Shown: piece after piece, positions 33,716 to 41,556 of the stretch | Layout of the letters: every line of letters starts with the position of its first letter | Position numbering within the stretch: position 1 is the stretch's first letter | Assembly (NCBI GenBank): GCA_944383885.1 | Contig: CALWRF010000037.1 | Location: 1-54,351 of the forward strand | Origin: an uncultured Clostridia bacterium | GTDB lineage: Bacteria > Bacillota > Clostridia > Lachnospirales > Anaerotignaceae | DNA length: 54,351 nucleotides | Direction: 5' to 3' | Translations under genes and position numbers: made by a program | Notes under the pieces: model-generated | Seen by the model: the letters and a program-made list of their open reading frames with translations, nothing else | Told to the model about the DNA's origin: nothing | Database searches by the model: none

Positions 33716-35008
33716 ATGTCAGGCATTACAAAACTTATAGACCATATAACACTGCCGCGCTTTGTTAAAGCGCATCAGATTTTTGAGCATAACGAACTTA
33801 CAGAGGAAGAAATAGGCAAAAGGCTTAAAGCCGGTCTTGAAAATCCTGAAATTGCCGGAAAAATTAAGCCGGGCATGAGGGTATGCATTACCTGCGGCAG
33901 CCGCGGTATAAGCAATATGCCTTTTGTAACAAAATCACTTGTTGAATATGTAAAAAGCCTTGGCGCAGAACCGTTTCTTATACCGGCTATGGGCAGCCAC
34001 GGCGGCGCCACAGCCGAAGGTCAGATTGAAATTTTAAAAAGCCTTGGCATTACAGAAGAATCAATGGGCTGCCCTATTCTTTCTTCTATGGAAACAGTTA
34101 AAATAAGCCATGTTTCAGACGGCGAAGATGATTTTGACGTATGTATAGACAAAAACGCGTCTGAAGCAGACGCAGTAATAGCTTTAAACCGCGTTAAAGC
34201 ACACACAAGTTTTCAGGGACCTTATGAAAGCGGTCTTATGAAAATGCTTACAATAGGCATAGGCAAGCAGTACGGCGCGCATATCTGCCACTCAAACGGC
34301 GATGACAGCATGTCACGCAGAATAGGTCTTAACGCTGCGGAAGTTATAAAACACGCCAATGTAGTTATAGGCGTTGCCCTTTTGGAAAACGCTTTTGACA
34401 AAACTTTTGAGATAGACGTTATACCGGGCAGCAAAATACCTGAAGAAGAGCCAAAGCTCCTTGAAAAGGCTAAAAAAGCCATGAGCCGTATTTGGTTTGA
34501 TTCCTGCGACGTGCTTATAGTGCGCGAGATAGGCAAAAACTACACAGGCGCAGGCATGGACCCTAACATTGTGGGGCGCTGTGTTAATCCTAAGCTTAAA
34601 ATGGGTATTGAATCCCAGATGATAGGTATTTTCGACCTTACTGAAGAGTCTCACGGCAATGCTACAGGCATGGGCAGAGCCGACTTTGCACCAAAGAGCT
34701 TTGCAGACAAAGTAAGCCTTGACGACACTTATCCTAACGCCATTACAAGCTATAACACATCAGCTTATAAAATGCCTGTTATAGTAGACAGCGATGAGGA
34801 AGTTATGAAAGCCGCCATTGCTACATGTCTTAAAATAGATTATGACAACCCTCGGGTAATAGTTATTAATAACTCACTTGAGATTGAGGATATACTTATT
34901 TCCGAATCCATGACTGCTGAAGCCGAAAAAATGGATACAATAAAAATTGAAAGCGAGCCGTTTTATATCGACTTTGATAAAGACGGAAAATTTCTTACAA
35001 AATTCTAA
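33716..35008 (+). CDS. LarA-like DUF2088 (nickel-pincer-type) protein (430 aa)
   Basis: Member of the DUF2088 / lactate racemase LarA superfamily by motif order: TCGSRG (residues 59-64, Arg63), GSHGG (His95), KAHTS (His163), then Lys176 and His192. In L. plantarum LarA the nickel-pincer nucleotide is bound to Lys184 and nickel to His200. The Lys-His spacing of 16 is the same here, and His95 to His163 (68) is close to the 66 of LarA. So cofactor binding is plausible, but this is a divergent branch and not lactate racemase itself. No larB, larC or larE is in the window. GGGAG ribosome site; last gene of its unit, followed by a terminator. Confidence 0.8.
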   Translation: MSGITKLIDHITLPRFVKAHQIFEHNELTEEEIGKRLKAGLENPEIAGKIKPGMRVCITCGSRGISNMPFVTKSLVEYVKSLGAEPFLIPAMGSHGGATAEGQIEILKSLGITEESMGCPILSSMETVKISHVSDGEDDFDVCIDKNASEADAVIALNRVKAHTSFQGPYESGLMKMLTIGIGKQYGAHICHSNGDDSMSRRIGLNAAEVIKHANVVIGVALLENAFDKTFEIDVIPGSKIPEEEPKLLEKAKKAMSRIWFDSCDVLIVREIGKNYTGAGMDPNIVGRCVNPKLKMGIESQMIGIFDLTEESHGNATGMGRADFAPKSFADKVSLDDTYPNAITSYNTSAYKMPVIVDSDEEVMKAAIATCLKIDYDNPRVIVINNSLEIEDILISESMTAEAEKMDTIKIESEPFYIDFDKDGKFLTKF

Positions 35009-35011
35009 AAC

Positions 35012-35036
35012 AAAAACCGGTGTCCCACCGGTTTTT
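35012..35036. terminator. Bidirectional terminator between LarA-like and ALDH genes
   Basis: AAACCGGTG / CACCGGTTT perfect 9-base stem with T5 on the plus side and T-rich flank on the minus side, between convergent genes. Confidence 0.92.
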
Positions 35037-35042
35037 ATATTT

Positions 35043-36434
35043 TTACTTAAATACTTTTTTTACAGCCTTAAGCTTAATATCGTTAAAAGGCGGAAATATC
35101 AAAGACGGATTAACTGCCGTTGACTTTTTAAGCACGCTTCTTTTATGGGAGAATGTCAAAAAACTTTCTTTACCATGGTAGGCTCCCATTCCCGACTGAC
35201 CTATTCCGCCAAAAGGCAGCTGCGGATTAATAATATGGCTTACAACGTCGTTAACGCACACGCCGCCTGAAGACGTACTTGCTATTGTTTTATTAACAGC
35301 CTTCTTATTTTCACTAAAAATATAAAGGGCAAGCGGTTTAGGTCTTTTATTAATAAAATCAACAGCCTCGTCAAGGTTATTGCAGCCTATAACAGGCAAA
35401 ATCGGTCCGAATATTTCTTCCTGCATACAGGCTGCTGAGCCGTCTGGCGGACAAATAACCGTAGGAGACACAAAGCGCCTTTCTTCATTAATTTTGCCGC
35501 CGAAAACAATATATTTATAATCATTTTCCATTATATTTTTAAGCCTTTTAATATGTTTTTCATTTACTATCCTTCCATAGTCCTTATTGTTTATAATATC
35601 CGTTCCATAAAAACGGCGTATTGCCTTTTCAATTTCATTAACAAACTGTGATTTTATTTTATTGTCCACAAGCACATAATCCGGCGCCACACATGTCTGC
35701 CCCGCATTCATAAACTTGCCCCACACTATCCTTTGGCATGCCGTTTTAAGCTTTGCCGAGCGGTCTATAACAACAGGGCTTTTACCGCCTAACTCCAATG
35801 TGACAGGTATAAGCCTTTCCGCCGCGGCTTTCATAACAATTTTGCCAACCTGAGGGCTTCCTGTAAAAAATATATAATCAAAGGGACTATTTATAAGCAT
35901 TGCAGTATTTTCAACACCGCCTTCAACACAGCTTATATATTGTATGTGGAATGTTTCTTTAATAATCTTAATAATAACATCCGCTGTATTAGGCGTAAGC
36001 TCCGATGGGCAAATAACAGCACAGTTGCCGGCACATATTGCGCCTATCAGCGGTTCCATAACAAGCTGGAAAGGATAGTTATATGGTCCTATAATAAGTA
36101 CGCTGCCGTAAGGCGTATACTGGATACAGCTTGAAGAAGGCAAAGCATATACCGGTGTTTTAACCTTAACCGGTTTTGACCATTTAGGAAGATTTTTTTC
36201 AGCGTTTGAAATACTGTTAAGCACAATGCCTATCTCGCTTGTATAGGACTCGAACCGGTTTTTGCCTAAGTCATAATAAAGCGCTTCCTGAATTTCCTGT
36301 TCATGCTTAACTATTGCGCTATAAAGTTTATCCAGCTGTTCAATACGGAATTTAACTGGGAGAGTTCCGCCTTTGTTAAAATATATTTTTTGCGTATCAA
36401 GTAAATCAGATATATATTTCGGTGTAAGTTTCAA
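35043..36434 (-). CDS. Aldehyde dehydrogenase, ALDH3-type (463 aa)
   Basis: NAD(P)-dependent aldehyde dehydrogenase. It has the short ALDH3 form: YGSVLIIGPYNYPFQL, general-base Glu in TLELGGKSPVVID, catalytic Cys in NAGQTCVAPDYVLV, and EEIFGPILPV. It oxidises aldehydes to acids, substrate unknown. The C-terminal extension after SHKRSVLK is short. It starts at TTG 36434 after AGAGGA; the nearby ATG leads to an immediate stop. Convergent with the LarA-like gene and transcribed alone. I see no direct link to the cluster. Confidence 0.93.
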   Translation of the reverse strand: MKLTPKYISDLLDTQKIYFNKGGTLPVKFRIEQLDKLYSAIVKHEQEIQEALYYDLGKNRFESYTSEIGIVLNSISNAEKNLPKWSKPVKVKTPVYALPSSSCIQYTPYGSVLIIGPYNYPFQLVMEPLIGAICAGNCAVICPSELTPNTADVIIKIIKETFHIQYISCVEGGVENTAMLINSPFDYIFFTGSPQVGKIVMKAAAERLIPVTLELGGKSPVVIDRSAKLKTACQRIVWGKFMNAGQTCVAPDYVLVDNKIKSQFVNEIEKAIRRFYGTDIINNKDYGRIVNEKHIKRLKNIMENDYKYIVFGGKINEERRFVSPTVICPPDGSAACMQEEIFGPILPVIGCNNLDEAVDFINKRPKPLALYIFSENKKAVNKTIASTSSGGVCVNDVVSHIINPQLPFGGIGQSGMGAYHGKESFLTFSHKRSVLKKSTAVNPSLIFPPFNDIKLKAVKKVFK

Positions 36435-36754
36435 TTTATATCATTCCTCTTTAAATTTGTTTAGATATACCATATATGCAGATGTAATATAGCACAAAAT
36501 ATATATTACTTAAAGCGTAAATAATTAAATAAATTATTAATTAATTTTAAACAAACGCGCAATTATTTATGCCTTACGCTTTTTATGGCATTGTTGGATT
36601 ATATAAAAGCAGATAACCCTGTAATTAACTATATTTACAAAAATACAAGCTGTGTACTTGAATATTAGATTTATAGGCTTTATATTTTATAATGTAAATT
36701 TCCAATATATTAATAACAATATATGCTTATTCCGCTATTTTTCAGATAATGAAT
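36435..36754. other. AT-rich intergenic region
   Basis: About 320 bases between the aldehyde dehydrogenase and the immunity-like array. It is strongly AT-rich, with no gene, no hairpin of note and no clear promoter. Confidence 0.5.
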
Positions 36755-37033
36755 TTATCGTTTTTTAACTTTCCAGCTATCATACTGGTTTTTCCTTTCT
36801 GCACAGTATCCGCAGGGCATATCAGCTAAAATGCCGACAGAATAATCAAAATCGAAAACCCATCTCAGAGATACTATTTTCGCTTCATCTGCTGTATGTA
36901 CTTGTCCGCATAGAAACTGCCACATTCCATCATCTTCATCGTGCGATACGTACAAAATAGGAAACTTTCCCTCCATTATGTGGCAGCAAATAATCGCGGC
37001 TGTATCAGGCGCATCATAAAAAGGAAATTCCAT
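36755..37033 (-). CDS. Small immunity-like protein (92 aa)
   Basis: Small soluble protein, acidic in the middle (SHDEDDGMWQFLCGQVH) with aromatic residues and a CGYC pair near the C-terminus. The phrase ILYVSHDEDDGMWQFL...H..ADEAKIVSL is like the immunity-type DUF2185/Imm proteins found in toxin-immunity arrays. The family name is tentative. It has an AAAGGAG site and the array's upstream repeat. Last gene of the array. Confidence 0.6.
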   Translation of the reverse strand: MEFPFYDAPDTAAIICCHIMEGKFPILYVSHDEDDGMWQFLCGQVHTADEAKIVSLRWVFDFDYSVGILADMPCGYCAERKNQYDSWKVKKR

Positions 37034-37116
37034 ATTATTACTCCTTTCAAATTCAGTTTTGCCGTTCTTTTTAACTCCACGGCAGACTGGAATTTCTATA
37101 CGTCTTCATCATAAAT

Positions 37117-37254
37117 TTATTTTAGCGTTCTTTTTAAAACAAAAACAAGTTTTTCATATTCTTTGCCGTTGTTTTTTACATTATCATGGTGTGTTTCTTC
37201 AATGAATTTTCTGTAAGCCAATAAACAATCATGCAATTCTTTTTTTAATTCCAA
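37117..37254 (-). pseudogene. Possible gene remnant in the immunity array (~45 codons)
   Basis: A frame after the third array repeat encodes LELKKELHDCLLAYRKFIEE then a Lys/Glu-rich end FVLKRTLK-stop. It has no ATG, only TTG candidates, and no ribosome site. It is probably the tail or remnant of a lost array gene; it could also be an expressed peptide. Confidence 0.35.
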
Positions 37255-37290
37255 TCTGCCGTTCTTTTCAACTTTCCGGTAAATAAGAAG

Positions 37291-37656
37291 TTACAAATTT
37301 TGCCATTTAATGCAGTACGGCTTTTCAAGAGCGGTACAAAATTCCATAATACAGGTAAAAGCATTTTTTAAACTAATGACCGCACTGACATCAGGCTCCC
37401 ATTCTTCCCCGGCAGCTATAAAAGTCACTTTTTCCCGGTTTTCATCATTATAGGATAACCACATATCGCCTGTATCATTTTCAAAATAATTAATAGCCGC
37501 ATATTCTCCATTAATGCAGACTGCCATATATTGATTTGCCTGTTCACTTCTAATCCATATTTCATTATTTTCATGTGCCGCCGAATACGCAAAATTCAGT
37601 ACATCATCTATTGTATAAAAATTGAAATCTCCTTTTTCCGTGCTGACAATGAACAT
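37291..37656 (-). CDS. Imm1-like immunity protein (121 aa)
   Basis: Small soluble protein with features of the Imm1 immunity family: EIWIRSEQANQYMAVCI, YFENDTGDMWLSYND, a central acidic GEEWEPDVSAVISLKNA and the C-terminal EKPYCIKWQNL (the family ends with an aromatic strand around W). Such proteins neutralise cognate deaminase or nuclease toxins delivered by neighbours. No toxin gene is present. GGAGG site. The family call is by resemblance. Confidence 0.65.
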   Translation of the reverse strand: MFIVSTEKGDFNFYTIDDVLNFAYSAAHENNEIWIRSEQANQYMAVCINGEYAAINYFENDTGDMWLSYNDENREKVTFIAAGEEWEPDVSAVISLKNAFTCIMEFCTALEKPYCIKWQNL

Positions 37657-37715
37657 AATATTTTCCTCCTTAAATTCCCATTTGCCATCTTTTTAAATAC
37701 TTGGTAAACAGGCAG

Positions 37716-38168
37716 TTATCTATGGATATACATTCTTGTCATATCAGGCTGATTATCCTCCTGAACCATACATAAAAATTCCCAGCCATATCTTTCATAA
37801 AAACTTGTATGGTCTGTAATCAGATAGACAGGAGTAATTCCTTTTGCCTTCATATCATTAACAACTATATCAAGAAGCCGCCCCGCAATTCCTTGACAGC
37901 GATACTCCTTTTCCGTGTATAACGCACATACATTTGGTGTAAGGTCCTTCCTGTTATGAAAATCATTTTCAATAACGCCAACACCGCCTGCAATGCGTTC
38001 TCCGTCTAAGCAAATATACCAGCCATATTCTGTTTCATGATTAATATAGGCTTGAATACATTCAATATATTCTTCCTGCGGCACTGCCCATTTGTCATGA
38101 AACCATGCAGCCGCTTCTTCCTTTAATTCCGGTTTTTGCCTTAAATTTACATACATATATTCTTTCAT
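37716..38168 (-). CDS. GNAT N-acetyltransferase (150 aa)
   Basis: Single-domain GNAT acetyltransferase. The acetyl-CoA loop EKEYRCQGIAGRLLDIVV (R/Q-x-x-G-x-A/G) and YLITDHTSFYERYGWEF at the end are typical. Start ATG 38168 follows GGAGAGGG. Its location inside the immunity-like array, with the same upstream repeat, suggests that it is part of the same mobile cassette pool. It could modify a toxin or an antibiotic; that is inference. Confidence 0.88.
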   Translation of the reverse strand: MKEYMYVNLRQKPELKEEAAAWFHDKWAVPQEEYIECIQAYINHETEYGWYICLDGERIAGGVGVIENDFHNRKDLTPNVCALYTEKEYRCQGIAGRLLDIVVNDMKAKGITPVYLITDHTSFYERYGWEFLCMVQEDNQPDMTRMYIHR

Positions 38169-38254
38169 ATTTCCCTCTCCAAATTCCGCTTTTCCACTCT
38201 TTTCAGCTTCCTGATAAATGGGAATAACCGTATAATTTTATTCCAGACATAATT

Positions 38255-38761
38255 CTATTTAAAATAGTTAATCATCTTCAGAAATTCTGTAAAACTGTTG
38301 GCAATAAAACCATGTCTTTCTGGAGCAGCCAAAAAGTCATCCAAAAATTCGCTGAAAATGTAGTAAATTTTCCCATAGCCTGTCTCATCTACACATACAT
38401 AGTAAAAATCATCTGCCTCATCAGAACAGAAAGGAATATAGTACATGGGAATAAATCCGTCCATTTCCTGCCATTTTAAAAGCTGGTCAATAGTAGTAAC
38501 GTATCTTTGATATTGCCGTCCGATTGAATGGAAATAACGTAATTGACAGCTTTCTCTCTCAAGTCGTACTCCGGATGTAAAGGCTACTCCATTATGCTTT
38601 TTGTAAAACTCCTTCAAATCTTGCGGCATTTTAAAGTGGAAACGATTTTCCAAGGCGGCAATTTCTTTTTCGTCGGCGCCAGAGTTTTCTGTTTTTAATG
38701 GTATCTCATTTTGATTAAACGGCGCAATTCCGCCTTGTTTTGGAATGATTTCACTATTCAT
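38255..38761 (-). CDS. SMI1/KNR4 (SUKH) family immunity-type protein (168 aa)
   Basis: SUKH-superfamily protein: LENRFHFKMPQDLKEFYKKHNG is the signature helix-and-loop (first 20 residues LENRFHFKMPQDLKEFYKKH), followed by strands and FCSDEADDFYYVCVD, then TEFLKMINYFK. Bacterial SUKH proteins are typically immunity factors for contact-dependent or polymorphic nuclease toxins. The open frame reaches further upstream, but ATG 38761 follows AAGGAG and begins MNSEIIPKQGG. The additional upstream frame is the array repeat read in phase. Confidence 0.82.
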   Translation of the reverse strand: MNSEIIPKQGGIAPFNQNEIPLKTENSGADEKEIAALENRFHFKMPQDLKEFYKKHNGVAFTSGVRLERESCQLRYFHSIGRQYQRYVTTIDQLLKWQEMDGFIPMYYIPFCSDEADDFYYVCVDETGYGKIYYIFSEFLDDFLAAPERHGFIANSFTEFLKMINYFK

Positions 38762-38814
38762 TATTTCTCCTTCCGGGTTTCCGCTCTGCTCAGCTCTCGA
38801 TAAATGGGAAATCA

Positions 38815-39108
38815 TCAATCAGCCCCTTTCAAATAATCGCATACTATATCGTGCAATTCGATAAATGGCTTGTCTTTAAGACTTTCCCCCGATTTTTCAC
38901 AAGTCACTTTTAACCTTCCAATATTTTCATTACAGTAGCCGTCAATAATCTCCATAATACTTATAATAACATCGGATGTAATTTCATAATACTTATCTTT
39001 TAACAGTTCATCGCCATTTTGGCATAAAGCTGTTTGGACACAGTTTTCTTGAATAACAGCCAGTGTTTCTAAAAATTCTTTTTGAAGTCCATTTAATTTA
39101 TCTGCCAT
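38815..39108 (-). CDS. Hypothetical small helical protein at the head of the immunity array (97 aa)
   Basis: Unrecognised soluble, predicted all-helical protein (LQKEFLETLAVIQENCVQTA; ELHDIVCDYLKGAD) with several Cys. It is the first gene of the minus-strand array and ends 53 bases before the SUKH gene start. GGGGGTCAG before ATG serves as ribosome site. Its upstream sequence does not match the array repeat well. Could be another immunity protein; not assigned. Confidence 0.6.
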   Translation of the reverse strand: MADKLNGLQKEFLETLAVIQENCVQTALCQNGDELLKDKYYEITSDVIISIMEIIDGYCNENIGRLKVTCEKSGESLKDKPFIELHDIVCDYLKGAD

Positions 39109-39333
39109 AACTGACCCCCGTCATTCTTTTTTTCGCTCCGTCTTATATACCATTTTAACATGTTAAATGCGCAGATTCTATCAGTTTCCCTTTATTGTTT
39201 AAAAAACAGCTGAATATCCGTTCTCTTTCCTGTGCCGCTTTAAAACGCATTAATCTGCCTATGGCATACATTTTCAGGCAGCAATTAAGCCATTTTAACT
39301 TAAAAGCAATAAAATAAAATTAATTTAAACAGC

Positions 39334-39367
39334 AAAAAAGCCACTGCTTGCGCAATGGCTTTAAAAA
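39334..39367 (-). terminator. Terminator of rpsF-ssb-rpsR
   Basis: AAAGCCATTGC / GCAGTGGCTTTTTT on the minus strand (one G-T pair in the stem), just after the rpsR stop. Confidence 0.85.
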
Positions 39368-39373
39368 TACTTA

Positions 39374-39604
39374 TCAGTCCTGAGAATATGGCATTAAAGC
39401 AATATGTCTTGCTCTCTTGATAGCTGTTGTCAAAGCTCTCTGGTGCTTTGCGCAGTTACCTGTAATTCTTCTTGGAAGAATTTTGCCTCTTTCAGAAACA
39501 TATCTTCTTAATTTATTAACGTCCTTGTAATCGATAACTGTTACTTTATCTACACAAGACTGGCATACGCGTTTTTTTCTGCGGCCGCGTTTTTTCTGAA
39601 TCAT
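39374..39604 (-). CDS. rpsR: 30S ribosomal protein S18 (76 aa)
   Basis: Small-subunit protein that pairs with S6 on the 30S platform. [24 protein letters not shown] (Cys pair typical of the zinc-type form, CQSC) then [41 protein letters not shown] is standard; the key blocks are [13 protein letters not shown] and [16 protein letters not shown]. Length is normal. AAGGAGG site; last gene of the operon. Confidence 0.97.
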   Translation of the reverse strand: MIQKKRGRRKKRVCQSCVDKVTVIDYKDVNKLRRYVSERGKILPRRITGNCAKHQRALTTAIKRARHIALMPYSQD

Positions 39605-39625
39605 GCTGTTAACCTCCTTTTATAA

Positions 39626-40102
39626 TTAAAAGGGTAAATCATCGTCGTCAATGCCTTCTTCAATAGGATAAAACCCGTCTGACGCGTCAGGCGTGCTTTT
39701 TGGCGCTGACTGCTGATGCTGCGGCGGAAAATCATTTGGCTGTGTATTAAACGGCTGTGAAGCCATTCTGCCTTCATAAGAAGACTTGCTTTCAGCAAAA
39801 TAATGTTCCTCTGTAACCACTTCAGTACTCCAGCGCTTTGTTCCGTCTTTATCATCCCACGAACGGACTTGAAGCCTTCCGACTACGCTTACCATCTGTC
39901 CTTTTTTAAAGAACCTCTCTACAAACTCTCCGCCTTTGCCGAATGCCACACAATTAATAAAATCAGCTTCCGGCTCGCCTTCTCTTCTGAAACGGCGGTT
40001 TACGGCAAGAGTATACCGTGCTACTGCTACCGGCGTTGCGCCTTGGGAATATCTGACCTCAGGGTCCCTTGTTAATCTTCCCATTAATATTACTTTGTTC
40101 AT
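39626..40102 (-). CDS. ssb: Single-stranded DNA-binding protein (158 aa)
   Basis: OB-fold SSB needed for replication and repair. MNKVILMGRLTRDPEVRYSQ, FINCVAFGKGGEFVERFFKKG and WSTEVVTEEHYFAESK mark the domain (about 1-105). A Pro/Gln-rich linker and the C-terminal acidic tip EGIDDDDLPF, the protein-docking tail, follow. AGGAGG site; located between rpsF and rpsR as in most Firmicutes. Confidence 0.97.
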   Translation of the reverse strand: MNKVILMGRLTRDPEVRYSQGATPVAVARYTLAVNRRFRREGEPEADFINCVAFGKGGEFVERFFKKGQMVSVVGRLQVRSWDDKDGTKRWSTEVVTEEHYFAESKSSYEGRMASQPFNTQPNDFPPQHQQSAPKSTPDASDGFYPIEEGIDDDDLPF

Positions 40103-40121
40103 AAAAACTACCTCCTAAAAA

Positions 40122-40409
40122 TCAGGCCTCTTTACGAACGATAAGATAACGGATTACGTTTTCCATAATACGTACACGGCTTTCAATCTCAGCTGGAGTA
40201 GTTCCCTGTGCGTCGAAATCAATGAAAGCATAGAAGCCTTCGTTTAATTTCTGGATAGGATAAGCAAGTCTCTTTTTGCCCCAGTCATCAACCTTTGTCA
40301 CTGTACCTTCAAATCTTGCTATAAGGTCCTGAATTTTCTGCATTTCAGCAGCTTTAGCCTCTTCGTCAAGGTCAGGTCTGAGTACAACAGCTAATTCGTA
40401 TTTATTCAT
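40122..40409 (-). CDS. rpsF: 30S ribosomal protein S6 (95 aa)
   Basis: Ribosomal protein S6: MNKYELAVVLRPDLDEE, VDDWGKKRLAYPIQKLNEGF and RIMENVIRYLIVRKEA. An upstream in-frame codon is rejected because AGGAGGTG precedes ATG 40409. First gene of rpsF-ssb-rpsR. The leader holds a CCTTGC / GCAGGG stem before the ribosome site, at the place where the autoregulatory S6:S18-binding leader occurs in other bacteria; I cannot confirm the motif. Confidence 0.97.
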   Translation of the reverse strand: MNKYELAVVLRPDLDEEAKAAEMQKIQDLIARFEGTVTKVDDWGKKRLAYPIQKLNEGFYAFIDFDAQGTTPAEIESRVRIMENVIRYLIVRKEA

Positions 40410-40478
40410 CAAAATACACCTCCTTTTGGACTTATGGCCCCTGCACAAAGCAAGAGCAAGGATTCACTACGAAGCAGT

Positions 40479-40507
40479 ATTTTAACACAAATAAAACCAA
40501 ATTTCAA
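40479..40507 (-). promoter_or_regulatory. rpsF operon promoter
   Basis: On the minus strand TTGAAA (40507-40502), 17-base spacer, TAAAAT (40484-40479). It puts the start point about 60 bases before rpsF. Confidence 0.7.
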
Positions 40508-40592
40508 TAGACTTTTTCCTTTTTTTAATATATTATTTATTGTATGAACCCTTTAAATAAAGGCTTTTTACAAATTTACACGAGGTGATTAT

Positions 40593-41504
40593 ATGAAAAT
40601 AGCTGTTTTGGGAATAGGAGGCATAGGCGGAGTTGTAGGCGCAAGTTTATCTGCAAAATTTAACGACATAAATCTTATTGCCCGCGGCGAAGCATTAAAA
40701 AATATCCGCCAAAACGGGCTTACGCTTAAAAGCGACAAACTCGGCACATTTACAGTTAAGCCTGCCGTTGTTACAGATAATGTAAATGAAATAGGCGTTG
40801 TTGATGTTTTAATAATAGCTACCAAAAGCTACGGTCTTGAAGCCGCCTGCCGGCAGTGCGAACCTATAATAGGTCCTCAAACCGTTGTACTGCCGCTTCT
40901 TAACGGCGTATGCGTTTCAGACGATGTTAAAAATATTATAGGCAGTAAAGGCGATATTGCCGACGGATGCATTTATGCTTTTTCAAACATTATATCCCCA
41001 GGTGTAATTGCCCATATAGGCGAGCTTTGCCATATCGATATAGGCTTTAAAGACGGGCACATAAACAGCAAGGCTGTTGAGCTTTCAAAAATGCTCAATG
41101 AATCAGGCATAGAAACTGTATATTCCACTAATGTTATGGTGCCCGTTTGGGAAAAATATATAATGATGTGCGGCAACAGCTGCGTATTTTCTTATTTTGA
41201 GTGCCCTGCCGGCGAGGTTCACAAAGACCCTGAAAAAATGAAATACATAAAAGACGTATATACTGAGCTGTGCTCTTTAGCCGAGGCAAACGGAGTTAAA
41301 GTTTCCGACGGCTTAGTTGAAAAATACATGGACACATTCAGCCGCCTTCCGGAAGGCGCCATAACTTCCCTCTACCGTGATATTACAGATAAAAAGCCTG
41401 ATACGGAATTTGACGCCATAATAGGCAAAGCTTACTTAATGGCTCAAAAATCAGGCATAAATACACCTTGCATAGATAAAGTTTACAGAAAATACAGGAA
41501 ATAA
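40593..41504 (+). CDS. Ketopantoate reductase family protein (303 aa)
   Basis: NAD(P)H-dependent 2-dehydropantoate 2-reductase-like (PanE/ApbA) enzyme. Rossmann loop MKIAVLGIGGIGGVVGASL (GxGxxG) and the C-terminal helical domain with the conserved Lys in VPVWEKYIMMCGNS and the stretch TSLYRDITDKKPDTEFDAI (the PTEID-like family motif) are present. It is predicted to reduce 2-ketopantoate to pantoate for CoA synthesis, or a similar 2-oxo acid. GAGGTG site. No panB or panC adjacent, so PanE identity is not certain. Confidence 0.88.
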   Translation: MKIAVLGIGGIGGVVGASLSAKFNDINLIARGEALKNIRQNGLTLKSDKLGTFTVKPAVVTDNVNEIGVVDVLIIATKSYGLEAACRQCEPIIGPQTVVLPLLNGVCVSDDVKNIIGSKGDIADGCIYAFSNIISPGVIAHIGELCHIDIGFKDGHINSKAVELSKMLNESGIETVYSTNVMVPVWEKYIMMCGNSCVFSYFECPAGEVHKDPEKMKYIKDVYTELCSLAEANGVKVSDGLVEKYMDTFSRLPEGAITSLYRDITDKKPDTEFDAIIGKAYLMAQKSGINTPCIDKVYRKYRK

Positions 41505-41514
41505 TTCAAAAAAA

Positions 41515-41546
41515 CAGGCTGCCATAATTAAATATGGCAGCCTTTC
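41515..41546. terminator. Bidirectional terminator
   Basis: AGGCTGCCAT / ATGGCAGCCT perfect stem with A-run before and TTTCT after, between convergent genes. Confidence 0.9.
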
Positions 41547-41556
41547 TATAATTGTT

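Larger units (their letters stand above)
37034..38815 (-). repeat. Degenerate ~45-bp repeat before each immunity-array gene (5 copies)
   Basis: On the minus strand each gene of the array is preceded by a version of TTTAYCRGRAAGYTGAAAAG followed by ARYGGMAAANYGGAATTT and the ribosome site. Copies: 37095-37034 (before the 92-aa gene), about 37284-37240 (before a fragment), 37705-37657 (before the Imm1-like gene), 38220-38169 (before GNAT) and 38814-38764 (before SUKH). Copies before the GNAT and SUKH genes both also have CCCATTTATC. Several copies read in frame into the gene as xYxEAEKSGKxEF, suggesting they are old coding remnants carried along by recombination. Confidence 0.6.

Noticed and set aside
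31165..35008. D-proline reductase (prd) operon
   Set aside because: None of the proteins resembles PrdA, PrdB (no in-frame UGA selenocysteine signal looked for or needed) or proline racemase as I know them; the association with PrdR-like regulators elsewhere in the window is not enough.
36435..36754. CRISPR-like or tandem repeats
   Set aside because: AT-rich simple sequence only; no spaced identical repeats here or elsewhere in the window.
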